A DNA stretch of 64,000 bases from Sphingomonas rosea (GTDB lineage: Bacteria > Pseudomonadota > Alphaproteobacteria > Sphingomonadales > Sphingomonadaceae): contig NZ_BAABBR010000001.1 in assembly GCF_039538065.1 (NCBI RefSeq), positions 1,712,501 to 1,776,500 on the forward strand, written 5' to 3'. The translations under genes were made by a program, and so were the position numbers. How positions within the stretch are numbered: position 1 is the stretch's first letter; each line of letters opens with the position of its first letter. Under the pieces are notes generated by a model that ran no database searches, was not told the origin of the DNA, and saw nothing but the letters and a program-made list of their open reading frames with translations. Positions 24,930-34,347 of the stretch are shown in pieces.

Positions 24930-25937
24930 TCAGTAGGCGCGCGCGACCGCGAATTCGACCGCCTGGGTGAGGGCGGCCTTGGCCTTGCCGCCGGGGAAGG
25001 GGGCGAGGCAGTCGAGCGCGCGGCGGGCGTAGGTCCGGGCGCGTTCAAGGGTTTCGGCAATGGCGCCGGTCTTTTCGAACAGCTGGATCGCGTGAGCGAG
25101 ATCGGCGTCGCTCGTGCGCTCGCCGCCGACGGCCTCGCGCCAGAAGCGGCGCTCCTCGTCAGAGCCGCGGGCGTAGGCGAGGATGATGGGGAGGGTCATC
25201 TTGCCCTCGCGGAAGTCGTCGCCGAGGTCCTTGCCGCTGGTCGCGCTCTCGCTGGTGTAGTCGATCGCGTCGTCGACCAGCTGGAAGGCGATGCCAAGGT
25301 TGCGGCCGAAGCCGCCGAGCCGTTCCTCGGCCTCCTCGCCGGCCTCGGCGACGACCGGCGCGATCTGGCAGGCGGCAGCGAAGAGGGCCGCGGTCTTGGC
25401 CTCGATGATCTGGAGGTAGGTGTCTTCGCTGGTCGCGATCTGGCGCTGGGCGGTGAGCTGCGCGACCTCGCCCTCGGCGATCACGGCCGAGGCGCGGCTG
25501 AGGATCTTGAGCACCTTGAGGCTGCCGTCCTCGACCATCAGCTCGAAGGCGCGGGAAAAGAGGAAGTCACCGACCAGCACGCTCGCGGGATTGCCCCAGA
25601 TGAGATTGGCGGTGCGCTTGCCGCGGCGGGTGCCCGAGCCGTCGACCACATCGTCGTGGAGGAGCGTCGCGGTGTGGATGAATTCGACCGCGGCGGCGAG
25701 CATGTGCTGGCGGCTGCCGGGATATTGGCACAGCGCGGCGCTGGCGCAAGTCAGCATCGGCCGCATCCGCTTGCCGCCACCGGCGATCAGGTGGCCGGCG
25801 AGCTCGGGGATGAGCGGGACCTCGCTCTGCATCCGCGAGAGGATGACTTGGTTCACCGCATTCATGTCGGCGGCGGTGAGCGCCACCAGCGGATCGAGGC
25901 TGGGCGCGGGGGTGAGGCTGTGGAGGGTCGCGGTCAC
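24930..25937 (-). CDS. Polyprenyl diphosphate synthase (ubiquinone side chain)
   Basis: Encodes 335 residues of the trans-isoprenyl diphosphate synthase family. The first aspartate-rich motif is LLHDDVVDGSGTRRGKRTAN (Asp95, Asp96, Asp99) and the second is QLVDDAIDYTS. Small residues before the first motif and the overall similarity to IspB suggest a long product, C40-C50, for the ubiquinone tail (UQ-10 in sphingomonads, known for the group rather than seen here). The start is a GTG at 25937. It stands alone between DUF6632 and M13 peptidase genes. Confidence 0.93.
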   Translation of the reverse strand: MTATLHSLTPAPSLDPLVALTAADMNAVNQVILSRMQSEVPLIPELAGHLIAGGGKRMRPMLTCASAALCQYPGSRQHMLAAAVEFIHTATLLHDDVVDGSGTRRGKRTANLIWGNPASVLVGDFLFSRAFELMVEDGSLKVLKILSRASAVIAEGEVAQLTAQRQIATSEDTYLQIIEAKTAALFAAACQIAPVVAEAGEEAEERLGGFGRNLGIAFQLVDDAIDYTSESATSGKDLGDDFREGKMTLPIILAYARGSDEERRFWREAVGGERTSDADLAHAIQLFEKTGAIAETLERARTYARRALDCLAPFPGGKAKAALTQAVEFAVARAY

Positions 25938-26014
25938 GGTGGCTGGCGGTTACGCGCGGGACGAGCGTCGGGCAAGAGCGGGGCGGCCGCGGGTGGCGCG
26001 GCCGCCCCGGCTCC

Positions 26015-28033
26015 TTACCAGACGTGGACCCGGTCGGCCGGGGCGAGATAGAGCTTGTCGCCGGGCTTCACGTCGAACGCGCGATACCATTCGTCCATGT
26101 TCCGGACGACGCCGTTGACGCGATACTTGGCCGGGCTGTGCTCGTTGGTGAGGAGCTGTGCGCGAAGGGCGCCCTCGCGCTGCTTGGTCTGCCAGCTGTA
26201 GCCATAGGCGATGAAGAACCGCTGGTCGCCGGTCAGGCCGTCGATCACCGCGGGTTCGCCATGCTGGGCGACGTAGCGGCGATAGGCGGCGTAGGCGACT
26301 TCGAGGCCGCCGAGGTCGCCGAGGTTCTCGCCCAGCGTGAGTTCGCCCTTGATGTGGACGCCCGGGAGCGGCTCGTAGGCGTTGTACTGGGTGACGAGGC
26401 GCTGCGCCTTGGCGGTGTAGAGCTTGGCGGTCTGCGGGCTCCACCAGTCGCGCAGCCGGCCCTGGCCGTCGAACTTGCGGCCCTGGTCGTCGAAGCCGTG
26501 ACCGATCTCATGGCCGATGGTCGCGCCGATGCTGCCGTAGTTGGACGCGGGGTCGGCCTTGGGGTCGAAATAGGGCGGCTGGAGGATCGCAGCCGGGAAA
26601 GTGATCTGGTTCTGGGTCGGGTCGTAATAAGCGTTGTTGGTCTGCGGGAGCATGTCCCACAACGTGCGGTCGACCGGCTTGGGGAAGCGCGAGAGCTGGA
26701 GCTTCCAGCCGAAGTCGTCGGCCCGGATGGCGTTGCCGAGCAGGTCGCCGCGCTTCACCTCGAGGCTCGAATAATCGATGTAGTTCTTGGGGTGGCCGGT
26801 ACGCGGATCGAAGGCGTCGAGCTTGGCGATGGCGGCCTTCCTGGTCGCCGCGTCCATCCAGCCGGCCCGGTCGATCTTGTCGGCGAGCGCCGCTCGAATG
26901 TTGGTGATGAGCTCGCCCATCTGCCGGTCGCTCTCGGCCGGATAGTGGCGCTGGACATAGACCTGTCCGACCGCCTCGCCGAGCGCGCCATTGACGAGGT
27001 CGACGCCGCGCTTCCAGCGGGCGCGCTGCTCGGGCACGTCGCGCAGGGTCTTCGAATAGAAGCCGAATTTGGCCTCGTCGAACGCCTTGGGGAGATATTG
27101 CGCGTTGTTGCTGACGAAGTGGAAGGCGCTCCAGTCCTTCCAGGTCGACAGCGGCGTCGAGGCGAGAAGCCGGGCCTCGCCGGCGATGGCGCTCGGCTGC
27201 CCGACGATAAGCTGCCTGGCCTGCGTCAGGCCGAGGTTCTTGATCATCCGCGCCCACGGCAGCTGCGGCGCGAAGGCGTTCAGCTGCGCGAGGTTCTTGG
27301 GGTTATAGCCCTTGTCGACGTCGCGGCTCTGCTCGGGCGTCCAATGGATCCTGGCGATCTGGGTCTCGAGCGCGAGGATTCGATCGGCCTTGGCGGCGGC
27401 ATCGGAAATGCCGGCAAGCTGCTGAATCCGGACGATATAGTCGCGATAGGCCTTGCGATATCCGACATATTTGTCGCCGGTGAGCAGGTAATAGTCGCGG
27501 TTCGGAAGCCCGAGCCCGCCCTGGCCGACGTAGGCCGAGTAACGGGTCGGGTTCTTGAGGTCGGCGTAGATGCCGATGCCGATCGGACTGTCGAAGCCGG
27601 GCGTCGTGAAGAGGTCGACGAGGCCGTTGCGGTCCTTCACCGCGTTGATGCGGGCGAGATAGGGCTTCAGCGGCGCGGCGCCTTGGGCCTCGATCCCGGC
27701 CTCGTCCATCCAGCTGGCGTAATAGTCGCCGACCTGTTGGCCGAGGCGGCCGGCCTTCTGGGGATCGCGGGCCAGGTCCTCGACGATGGCGCGGACGTCG
27801 CGGTCGATCTTGTCGTTGAGGACGCTGTCGATGCCCGCGAAGGTCCGGTCGGCGGCGATCGGCGTGTTCTTATCCCAGCTGCCGTTGACGAAGGCGAAGA
27901 AGTCGTCACCGGGTTTCACCGAGCGGTCCATCGAGGCGGCGTCATAGCCCCAGGTGCCGAAGGCCGGCTGGGCGATGGCGGGGGCGGCGAGAAGCGAGAC
28001 TACGGCGGCGCTGCTGATCAGGACTCGGAACAT
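26015..28033 (-). CDS. M13-family zinc metallopeptidase (PepO/neprilysin-like)
   Basis: Encodes 672 residues. A signal peptide (1-21, ending APAIAQP) directs export. The zinc site is in IGATIGHEIGHGFDDQG near residue 505 and the third ligand glutamate in GENLGDLGGLEVAY near 560; NAYYDPTQNQITFPAAILQPP is the substrate-binding region typical for M13. It would cut small peptides in the periplasm or outside. Length is normal and all catalytic residues are intact. ATG at 28033. It follows the PepSY-regulator-kinase operon in the same direction after 83 bp. Confidence 0.95.
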   Translation of the reverse strand: MFRVLISSAAVVSLLAAPAIAQPAFGTWGYDAASMDRSVKPGDDFFAFVNGSWDKNTPIAADRTFAGIDSVLNDKIDRDVRAIVEDLARDPQKAGRLGQQVGDYYASWMDEAGIEAQGAAPLKPYLARINAVKDRNGLVDLFTTPGFDSPIGIGIYADLKNPTRYSAYVGQGGLGLPNRDYYLLTGDKYVGYRKAYRDYIVRIQQLAGISDAAAKADRILALETQIARIHWTPEQSRDVDKGYNPKNLAQLNAFAPQLPWARMIKNLGLTQARQLIVGQPSAIAGEARLLASTPLSTWKDWSAFHFVSNNAQYLPKAFDEAKFGFYSKTLRDVPEQRARWKRGVDLVNGALGEAVGQVYVQRHYPAESDRQMGELITNIRAALADKIDRAGWMDAATRKAAIAKLDAFDPRTGHPKNYIDYSSLEVKRGDLLGNAIRADDFGWKLQLSRFPKPVDRTLWDMLPQTNNAYYDPTQNQITFPAAILQPPYFDPKADPASNYGSIGATIGHEIGHGFDDQGRKFDGQGRLRDWWSPQTAKLYTAKAQRLVTQYNAYEPLPGVHIKGELTLGENLGDLGGLEVAYAAYRRYVAQHGEPAVIDGLTGDQRFFIAYGYSWQTKQREGALRAQLLTNEHSPAKYRVNGVVRNMDEWYRAFDVKPGDKLYLAPADRVHVW

Positions 28034-28116
28034 CGGCGGACCTTCAAGAGAGGATGTGGCAGCGTCTTTCCCTAAGTCGCTGCGATTGAACAGGGGCTTT
28101 CGGCAAACGGCGGGGC

Positions 28117-29529
28117 TCAGCCGAGCGGTAGGCTCAGCTTGGCGAGTAGCCCGCCAAGGTCCTCGCTCTCCTCGAGCGTGATGCGGCCGCCGTAGATTTC
28201 GGCGACGTCGCGGACGATGGCGAGGCCGAGGCCGGTGCCCGGCTTGCCGGTGGTGTCGAGCCGCTTGCCACGGATGAACAGCTCGTCGCGCTGTTCGGCG
28301 GGGATGCCGGGGCCGTCGTCCTCGACCAGAATGTCGACGAAGGGCGCCGACTTCTCCACCGTCACGAACACCCGGCCCGAGCCATATTTGGCGGCATTCT
28401 CGACGAGGTTGCCGAGCATTTCATCGAGGTCCTGCCGTTCGACCCGGACCTCGACCTTCTTGTCGCCGGCGATGTCGACGGTGACGCCTTCGTGCATGGT
28501 GGTGACCGCGCGCTGGACCGCGCACAGGCTGTCCCACACCGCGGCACGGGCCTGCGAGGAGGCGCGGCGGCCGATCGCGCGGGCGCGGGCGAGATGGTGG
28601 TCGACCTGCCGCCGCATGGTCGTCGCCTCGCGGCAGACGGTGTCGGCGAGATCCTCCGAGCGGGCGGTCGCGGCGTTGGTGATGACGGTCAGTGGCGTTT
28701 TCAGCGCGTGCGCGAGATTGCCCGCGTGGCGGCGCGCTTCCTCGGCCTGCTCCTCATTGTGGGCGAGGAGCTGGTTGATCTCGTCGGTGAGCGGGCGAAG
28801 CTCGTTGGGAAAATCCTCGGAGACGCGGGTCTTGGCGCCCGAGCGGATCGCCGCCACCTCGCTTCGCACCCGTCGCAGCGGCCACAGCCCGTAGAAGGTC
28901 TGGAGCGCGGCGAGGATGATGAGGCCGAGGCCAAGCACCGCGAACGCCCAGACGAGCGTGGTGCGCAGCTCCTTCAATTGCGCGTCGAGGTTCTCGCGGC
29001 TCTGCGCGACCTGGAAGCGCCATTTGACGGGGGAGCCGGGAATGATGACGTCGCGCTCGACGATCCGCAGCGGCTCGCCGGCGAACTGGAAGCTGTCGTG
29101 GATCTGGGTGCTGCTGTGGTCGTGCTTGGTGTCGATCTCGAGCCGCCGGTCCCACAGCGAGCGGGACGGGAAGTCGGCGACGCTCGGCACCTTGCCGTCA
29201 GCGCCCGGGAGCGGGCTGATGTAATAATAGCTGCCCGAATAGGCTTCGATGAAGCGCTGGTCCGCGGGCGGCCGCGAGAAACGGATCTCGCCTTCGGGGC
29301 CGACCTCGGACGAGCCGATCATCGAGCGCAGGATCAGTTCGAGCTGCTCGTCGAAGTTGCGCACCAGGCTGTTGGTCAGCACCCGGTCGAGGGCGAAGCC
29401 GCCCGCGAACAGGAGGATGACGATCCACACGCCCGCAATGACGATCATGCGGCGGTTGAGCGATCCGGTCCTGTTCTGCCCGCGCCTGGTGGGCAAGGTC
29501 CCGGCCTGCGCCGGGACGAGGTCTGTCAC
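28117..29529 (-). CDS. Sensor histidine kinase (PhoQ-like)
   Basis: Encodes 470 residues from a GTG at 29529 that overlaps the regulator stop (GTGA). After a short head come TM1 (MIVIAGVWIVILLFAGGFAL), a periplasmic sensor domain of about 135 residues, TM2 near residue 190-210, and the kinase core: LAHALKTPLTVITN (H box), MLGNLVENAAKYG (N box), VEDDGPGIPAEQR and GTGLGLAIV (G boxes). The first dozen residues (LVPAQAGTLP) are encoded by a palindromic repeat. It is the third gene of a PepSY-regulator-kinase operon. The signal is unknown; PhoPQ-like systems often sense cations or envelope peptides. Confidence 0.93.
   Translation of the reverse strand: MTDLVPAQAGTLPTRRGQNRTGSLNRRMIVIAGVWIVILLFAGGFALDRVLTNSLVRNFDEQLELILRSMIGSSEVGPEGEIRFSRPPADQRFIEAYSGSYYYISPLPGADGKVPSVADFPSRSLWDRRLEIDTKHDHSSTQIHDSFQFAGEPLRIVERDVIIPGSPVKWRFQVAQSRENLDAQLKELRTTLVWAFAVLGLGLIILAALQTFYGLWPLRRVRSEVAAIRSGAKTRVSEDFPNELRPLTDEINQLLAHNEEQAEEARRHAGNLAHALKTPLTVITNAATARSEDLADTVCREATTMRRQVDHHLARARAIGRRASSQARAAVWDSLCAVQRAVTTMHEGVTVDIAGDKKVEVRVERQDLDEMLGNLVENAAKYGSGRVFVTVEKSAPFVDILVEDDGPGIPAEQRDELFIRGKRLDTTGKPGTGLGLAIVRDVAEIYGGRITLEESEDLGGLLAKLSLPLG
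29498..29517. repeat. Short palindromic repeat inside the kinase start
   Basis: GTCCCGGC-CTGC-GCCGGGAC is a perfect 8-bp inverted repeat of the CCGGGAC type common in sphingomonad genomes. Here it codes for the early kinase residues VPAQAGT. A related palindrome, ACCCCGGC-TCAC-GCCGGGGT, lies at 54939. Confidence 0.6.
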
Positions 29530-30188
29530 GCAGGCTCCTCCAGCGAGTAGCCGAGGCCGCGGATGGTGGTGATGACGTCAGGCCCGAGCTTCTTGCGAAT
29601 GCGGGTGACGAACACCTCGATCGTGTTCGAATCGCGGTCGAAGTCCTGATCGTAGATATGCTCGATGAGCTCGGTCCGGCTGACCACCTTGCCTTTGTGG
29701 TGCATGAGGTAGCTCAGGAGCTTGTACTCCTGCGCGGTGAGCTTCACCGGCTCCCCGGCCTTGGTGACCTTGCCCGATCGGGTGTCGAGGCGAATGTCGC
29801 CGGCGATAAGCTCGGACGAAGCGTTACCCGACGCGCGGCGGATGAGCGCGCGCAGGCGGGCGATCAGTTCCTCGGTCTGGAACGGCTTGGCGAGATAGTC
29901 GTCGGCGCCCGCATCGAGGCCGGCGACCTTGTCGGACCAGCTGTCACGGGCAGTGAGCACGAGGACGGGCATGCGCTTACCCTCCTTGCGCCAGCGATCG
30001 AGCACGGTCAGGCCGTCGACCTCGGGCAAGCCGAGGTCGAGGACGACCGCGTCGTAGTTTTCGGTCTGGCCAAGATAATGGCCATCTTCGCCGTCAGTGG
30101 CGAGGTCGACGGCATAGCCGGCGCCTTCCAGCGTCGAGCGGAGCTGGCGGCCGAGCGAGGGTTCGTCTTCGACGATGAGGACGCGCAT
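29526..30188 (-). CDS. OmpR/PhoP-type response regulator
   Basis: Encodes 220 residues: receiver domain with VEDEP, phospho-acceptor Asp51 in VVLDLGLPEVDGL and the lysine in LAKPFQTEEL, then a winged-helix domain with VEVFVTRIRKKLGPDVITTIRG-like end (RIRKKLG, GLGYSLEEP). ATG at 30188. The stop overlaps the kinase start. An 11-bp direct repeat lies upstream of the PepSY gene that begins the operon and could be its own binding site. Confidence 0.94.
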   Translation of the reverse strand: MRVLIVEDEPSLGRQLRSTLEGAGYAVDLATDGEDGHYLGQTENYDAVVLDLGLPEVDGLTVLDRWRKEGKRMPVLVLTARDSWSDKVAGLDAGADDYLAKPFQTEELIARLRALIRRASGNASSELIAGDIRLDTRSGKVTKAGEPVKLTAQEYKLLSYLMHHKGKVVSRTELIEHIYDQDFDRDSNTIEVFVTRIRKKLGPDVITTIRGLGYSLEEPA

Positions 30189-30264
30189 GAAGGTTCTTCT
30201 CCTTTGGAGAGGTCAAACACGTGCCAAGATGAACGGTTGCAGACTCGAAATGAAGTGGGGGCGG

Positions 30265-30555
30265 TTATTCGCCGCTTCGCCCCACGATCCGGCCGGTCTG
30301 CGCGTCGACGTCGATCCAGATCACCCGTCCGCCGCGCATGAATTTCAGGCGGTAGGTGCGGCCGTTGAATTCAGGTCCGAGATAGTCGGCGCCGTTCATC
30401 ATCGGCAGGACGCGCCGCTCGATCTGCGGGAGCGGCATCGAGCGTCCCTCGCGGAACGCCTCGAACGCACGGTCCTGATCGCGCGGGCGCGGCTGCGCCT
30501 CGGCGGTGCTGGTGACGGCGGCAAGCGCCAGGAACAGGGCGGTGAATGTACGCAT
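30265..30555 (-). CDS. Periplasmic PepSY-domain protein
   Basis: Encodes 96 residues: signal peptide (1-20, ending TAEAQ) and a small PepSY domain with LGPEFNGRTYRLKFMRGG and VIWIDVDAQTGRIVGR. PepSY proteins often inhibit proteases or modulate a sensor. It is the first gene of the operon with the regulator (76 bp downstream) and kinase. A role as a periplasmic accessory to the kinase is likely but not shown. Confidence 0.88.
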   Translation of the reverse strand: MRTFTALFLALAAVTSTAEAQPRPRDQDRAFEAFREGRSMPLPQIERRVLPMMNGADYLGPEFNGRTYRLKFMRGGRVIWIDVDAQTGRIVGRSGE

Positions 30556-30588
30556 ATCGTGTCTTGGACCGCTTCTAGCACAAGCCGT

Positions 30589-30605
30589 TGAATGTGTTGT
30601 GAATG
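30589..30605 (-). promoter_or_regulatory. Direct-repeat operator candidate for the OmpR-type regulator
   Basis: On the minus strand CATTCA occurs twice, at 30605-30600 and 30594-30589, exactly 11 bases apart (CATTCACAACACATTCA). This head-to-tail 11-bp spacing is typical for OmpR/PhoB-family dimers. It lies 34-50 bp upstream of the PepSY start. Confidence 0.5.
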
Positions 30606-30684
30606 GTATTGTCAGTTGCCTGTCACCCGGGACTTTTGGGTAGCGGGATGACGGGAGCGTGCCACATCGCTATCTGCGCCCCAC

Positions 30685-32469
30685 ATGGCCGCTCCTCCCA
30701 TTCTCTCCTTCGAAGACCTCGGCCTCGTGCAGGGCGAAGGCTGGCTGTTCCGGCATCTCGATGTCCATGTCGGGCCGCGCGACCGGCTGGCACTGATCGG
30801 GCGCAACGGTGCCGGCAAGACGACGCTGCTCAAATGCCTCGCGGGCGTGATCGACACCGACGAAGGGCGGCGCATGGTCGTGCCGGGCAAGAAGGTCGTG
30901 CTGCTCGAGCAGGATCCGCCGATGGCCGGCCATGCGACCCTCGAGGATTGGGTGCTCGGCGGCGAGGATCCGCCTGAGGCGCATGCGGCGGCCGCGATCG
31001 CCGACCAGCTCGGCATCGATCTCGCCCGCACGACCGGCACGGCGAGCGGGGGCGAGCGGCGGCGGGCGGCGATCGTCCGGGCGCTGGCGCGCGAGCCCGA
31101 CCTCCTCTTCCTCGACGAGCCGACCAACCATCTCGACCTGGCCGCGATCGACTGGCTCGAAAGCTGGCTCAATCGCTTCCAGGGCGCCTTCATCGTCATC
31201 AGCCACGACCGCACCTTCCTGACGCGACTGACCAAGAGCTGCCTGTGGCTCGACCGCGGGCAGATCCGGCGGGCCGAGGTGGGCTTCGGCGGGTTCGAGG
31301 CGTGGACCGAGCGCGTCTATGCCGAGGAGGAGCGCGCGGCCGAGAAGCTCGACGCCAAGCTCGCGATCGAACTCCACTGGCTGCAGCGCGGCGTGACCGC
31401 GCGGCGGCGGCGCAACCAGGGGCGGCTGGCGAAATTGAACGAAATGCGCGCGACGCGGGCGGCGATGATCGGCGGGCCCGGCGTCTCGAAGCTCGGCCTC
31501 GCCAAGGACGACGCCAAGACCAAGACGGTCATCGACGCCGAGCATGTCACCAAGAAATTCGGCGAGCGGACGATCATCAAGCACTTCAGCCTGCGCGTTC
31601 AGCGGGGCGACCGGATCGGGATCGTCGGGTCGAACGGCGCGGGGAAGACGACCCTGCTCAAGCTGCTGACCGGCGAACTCGCGCCCGACGAGGGCAAGGT
31701 CGTTCAGGCCAAGACGCTGTCGGGGATCGTGATCGACCAGCAGCGCAAGCTGATGGCGCCCGAGAAGAAGGTCCGCGACGTGCTGGCCGATGGCGGCGAC
31801 TGGATCGAGGTGCGCGGCACCAAGAAGCACATCAAGGGCTATCTCAAGGAATTCCTTTTCTCGCCGGAGCTGACCGAGGCGCCGGTGGGCAGCTTGAGCG
31901 GCGGCGAGCGGTCGCGGCTACTCCTGGCGCGCGAGTTCGCGCGGGCGTCGAACCTCCTGGTCCTCGACGAGCCGACCAACGACCTCGATCTCGAGACGCT
32001 CGATCTCCTGCAGGAGGTGATCGCCGATTATGAAGGCACGGTGATGATCGTCAGCCACGACCGTGACTTCCTCGACCGCACGGTGACAGTGACCCTGGGG
32101 CTCGACGGGTCGGGGAAGGTCGACGTGGTCGCGGGCGGCTATGAGGATTGGGCCAAGCGGCGGGCGCCGCCCAAGGCGGTCGCGGCAAGACCGAAGAAGG
32201 TCGAGCAGCCGGCGTCGAAGCCCGCGGCGGCGACCAAGCTCAGCTACAAGGACCAGCGCGACCTCGACCGCCTGCCGGGGGAGATCGAGAGGATCGAGGC
32301 GGAGATTGCGGCGGACGAGAAGGCGCTCGCCGACCCCGATCTCTATACGAAGGATCCCAAGCGCTTCGCGGCGCTGATGGCGGCGATCGAGAAGAAGCGC
32401 GCCGCTAAGGACGCCGCTGAAATGCGCTGGCTCGAGGTCGCCGAAATGGCCGAGGGGCTCGCCGGCTAG
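30685..32469 (+). CDS. ABC-F family ATPase (Uup-like)
   Basis: Encodes 594 residues with two ATP-binding cassettes and no membrane part. Walker A motifs are GRNGAGKTTLLK and GSNGAGKTTLLK; signature/Walker B blocks are SGGERRRAAIVRALAREP with LFLDEPTNHLDL and LSGGERSRLLLAREF with LVLDEPTNDLDL. A C-terminal coiled coil (about 515-590) starts YKDQRDLDRLPGEIERI, as in Uup. ABC-F proteins act on ribosomes or, for Uup, in DNA transposition precision and ribosome work. ATG at 30685. It ends 4 bp inside the convergent DUF885 gene. Confidence 0.93.
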   Translation: MAAPPILSFEDLGLVQGEGWLFRHLDVHVGPRDRLALIGRNGAGKTTLLKCLAGVIDTDEGRRMVVPGKKVVLLEQDPPMAGHATLEDWVLGGEDPPEAHAAAAIADQLGIDLARTTGTASGGERRRAAIVRALAREPDLLFLDEPTNHLDLAAIDWLESWLNRFQGAFIVISHDRTFLTRLTKSCLWLDRGQIRRAEVGFGGFEAWTERVYAEEERAAEKLDAKLAIELHWLQRGVTARRRRNQGRLAKLNEMRATRAAMIGGPGVSKLGLAKDDAKTKTVIDAEHVTKKFGERTIIKHFSLRVQRGDRIGIVGSNGAGKTTLLKLLTGELAPDEGKVVQAKTLSGIVIDQQRKLMAPEKKVRDVLADGGDWIEVRGTKKHIKGYLKEFLFSPELTEAPVGSLSGGERSRLLLAREFARASNLLVLDEPTNDLDLETLDLLQEVIADYEGTVMIVSHDRDFLDRTVTVTLGLDGSGKVDVVAGGYEDWAKRRAPPKAVAARPKKVEQPASKPAAATKLSYKDQRDLDRLPGEIERIEAEIAADEKALADPDLYTKDPKRFAALMAAIEKKRAAKDAAEMRWLEVAEMAEGLAG

Positions 32470-34289
32470 ACGCGTGCCGCCGTCCGTTCGCGGATCCGCC
32501 GCTCGAGGATGGTGAGCGGCATGGCACCTTCCTTGAGCACTTCGTGGAAGGCCTTGAGATCGAAGCGCGCGCCCAGCGCCTTTTCGGCATCGGCGCGGGC
32601 GCGGGTCCAGGCGATGTGGCCCATCTTGTAGCTGCAGGCCTGCCCGATCTGGGTGCAGTAACGCTCGACCTCCCGCTGCGAGCGGGCGCGGGCGAAGCCG
32701 GTGGTGGCGACGAGATAGTCGGTCGCCTTCTCCCGGCTCCAGCGCTTGGTGTGGATGCCGGTGTCGACCACCAGCCGCGCGGCGCGGAACAGATAGGACT
32801 GCAAGAAGCCCGCCCGCTCGATCCCGTCATAGCCGCCAAGCTCGTCGGCGACGCTCTCGGCGTAAAGCGCCCAGCCCTCGCTGTAGGCCGAGAAGCCGCC
32901 GAGCTTGCGCAAGGTGGGGATGTCGGCCGATTGCTGAGCGAGGCTGATCTGCAGGTGATGGCCGGGGACGCCCTCGTGATAGGTCAGCGCGGGCAGGCTG
33001 TATTTCGGCCAGTCGCCGGTGTCCTTGAGGTTGATGAAGTAGATTGCCGGGCGCGAGCCATCGAGCGAGGCGCTGCGGTAATAGCCGTTCGACGCGCCGT
33101 CCTGGATCTCGACCGGGACCGGACGGATCTCGAGCGGTTGCGTCGGGATGGTGGCAAACGCGCGGGGAAGCTGCGCGCTCATCTTGGCGACGCCGGCATT
33201 GAGGCTGGCGAGGAGCGCGGCGCGGCCGGCATCGGTCGCGGGATAGATTTGCGCCGGGTCGGTATTGAGCTTGGCCAGCCGCTCGCCGACCGTCCCTTGG
33301 GTATAGCCGGCGGCCTTGAGGATCGTGTCGAGCTGGGCGCTGATCTCCGCCACCTGCGCGAGGCCGAGGCGATGGACCTCGTCGGGCGTGAAGCGGGTCG
33401 TCGTCATTTGCTCGAGTGCGACGGCGTAGATCGCCTCGCCGTTGGGGAGGCGCCAGGCGCCGTCGCCGGGCCGGGTGGTGGGCCGGAGCGCGGTCATCGC
33501 GGCGATCTGCCGGTCGAGCGCGGGATAGACCTGCCGCTCGACGATCGCGGTGGCGCGGCCACGCCAGTCGCCGGCGAGGTTCTTGGCGGCGGCGCGGCTG
33601 ACGAGCGAGCCGACCATGGTGCTGGTCGACGCGGGCTGTTCGCGCAGCTTCTTCATCTGACCGAGCGTCAGGTCGAGCGACCAGCCGGGCGCGAGGAAGC
33701 CGCGCGCGGCCTGCGCACGCTGTTCGGCGGTGTCGTTGTCGAGCAGCGTCGCGAATTGGGCGAGGCGCGACAGATAGGCTTCAGCGTCTGTCGCGTCATT
33801 GATCGTGTGCGCGGTGTTGAGGAAGTCGGGCGTCGAGAAATAGGCGCCGCCCTGCTGGAAAATGGGATAGGGGCGCACGGCGCTGTCGATCCCGAACTGG
33901 GCCGGCGCCTTCGCACCTTGCGCCATCTGATAGAGCACGACTTCGCGGTTGAGCTTGCTCGACGCCGACAGGCTGGCGACGGGGATAGCCTGGATGCGGC
34001 TCTGCTCGGCCCGGAGGATGCGAAGGTCCTCGGTGCGCTGCGCGACGGCGGTGCGGGTGTCGAATTGCGCTTTCAGCGGCGCAAGCTTGCCCTTGTCGAG
34101 CCCAAGCGAGGTGGCGAGTTCGGGCGAGCGGGCGACGCGGTCGTTGAAGACCTGCTCGAACAGTTCGTTCAGTCGCGCGTCGCCACTGCCGGGTCTGGCC
34201 GCTGCCTTACGCGCGCTTTGGGCGGGTGCGGCGGTTGCGGCGAGCCCGAGCGCGGCGGTCGAGCTGGCGAGGAAATGACGGCGGTCCAT
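32466..34289 (-). CDS. DUF885 family secreted protein, probable metallopeptidase
   Basis: Encodes 607 residues with a twin-arginine-like start (MDRRHFLASSTAALGLAATA), so it may be exported folded. The DUF885 signature TYHEGVPGHHLQI near residue 435 has a HExxGHH pattern that probably binds zinc. Other family marks are SLDGSRPAIYFINLKDT and the end block AFHEVLKEGAMPLTILERRI. The family is annotated as peptidase-like with little direct evidence. It lies between the ABC-F gene (convergent, 4-bp overlap) and the phosphate transporter gene. Confidence 0.88.
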   Translation of the reverse strand: MDRRHFLASSTAALGLAATAAPAQSARKAAARPGSGDARLNELFEQVFNDRVARSPELATSLGLDKGKLAPLKAQFDTRTAVAQRTEDLRILRAEQSRIQAIPVASLSASSKLNREVVLYQMAQGAKAPAQFGIDSAVRPYPIFQQGGAYFSTPDFLNTAHTINDATDAEAYLSRLAQFATLLDNDTAEQRAQAARGFLAPGWSLDLTLGQMKKLREQPASTSTMVGSLVSRAAAKNLAGDWRGRATAIVERQVYPALDRQIAAMTALRPTTRPGDGAWRLPNGEAIYAVALEQMTTTRFTPDEVHRLGLAQVAEISAQLDTILKAAGYTQGTVGERLAKLNTDPAQIYPATDAGRAALLASLNAGVAKMSAQLPRAFATIPTQPLEIRPVPVEIQDGASNGYYRSASLDGSRPAIYFINLKDTGDWPKYSLPALTYHEGVPGHHLQISLAQQSADIPTLRKLGGFSAYSEGWALYAESVADELGGYDGIERAGFLQSYLFRAARLVVDTGIHTKRWSREKATDYLVATTGFARARSQREVERYCTQIGQACSYKMGHIAWTRARADAEKALGARFDLKAFHEVLKEGAMPLTILERRIRERTAARV

Positions 34290-34347
34290 GGCTGAGCGTC
34301 CCCTGTTGTGAGGGGCATGCTAGCCGTCGCACCGCCATCGGCAAGGC

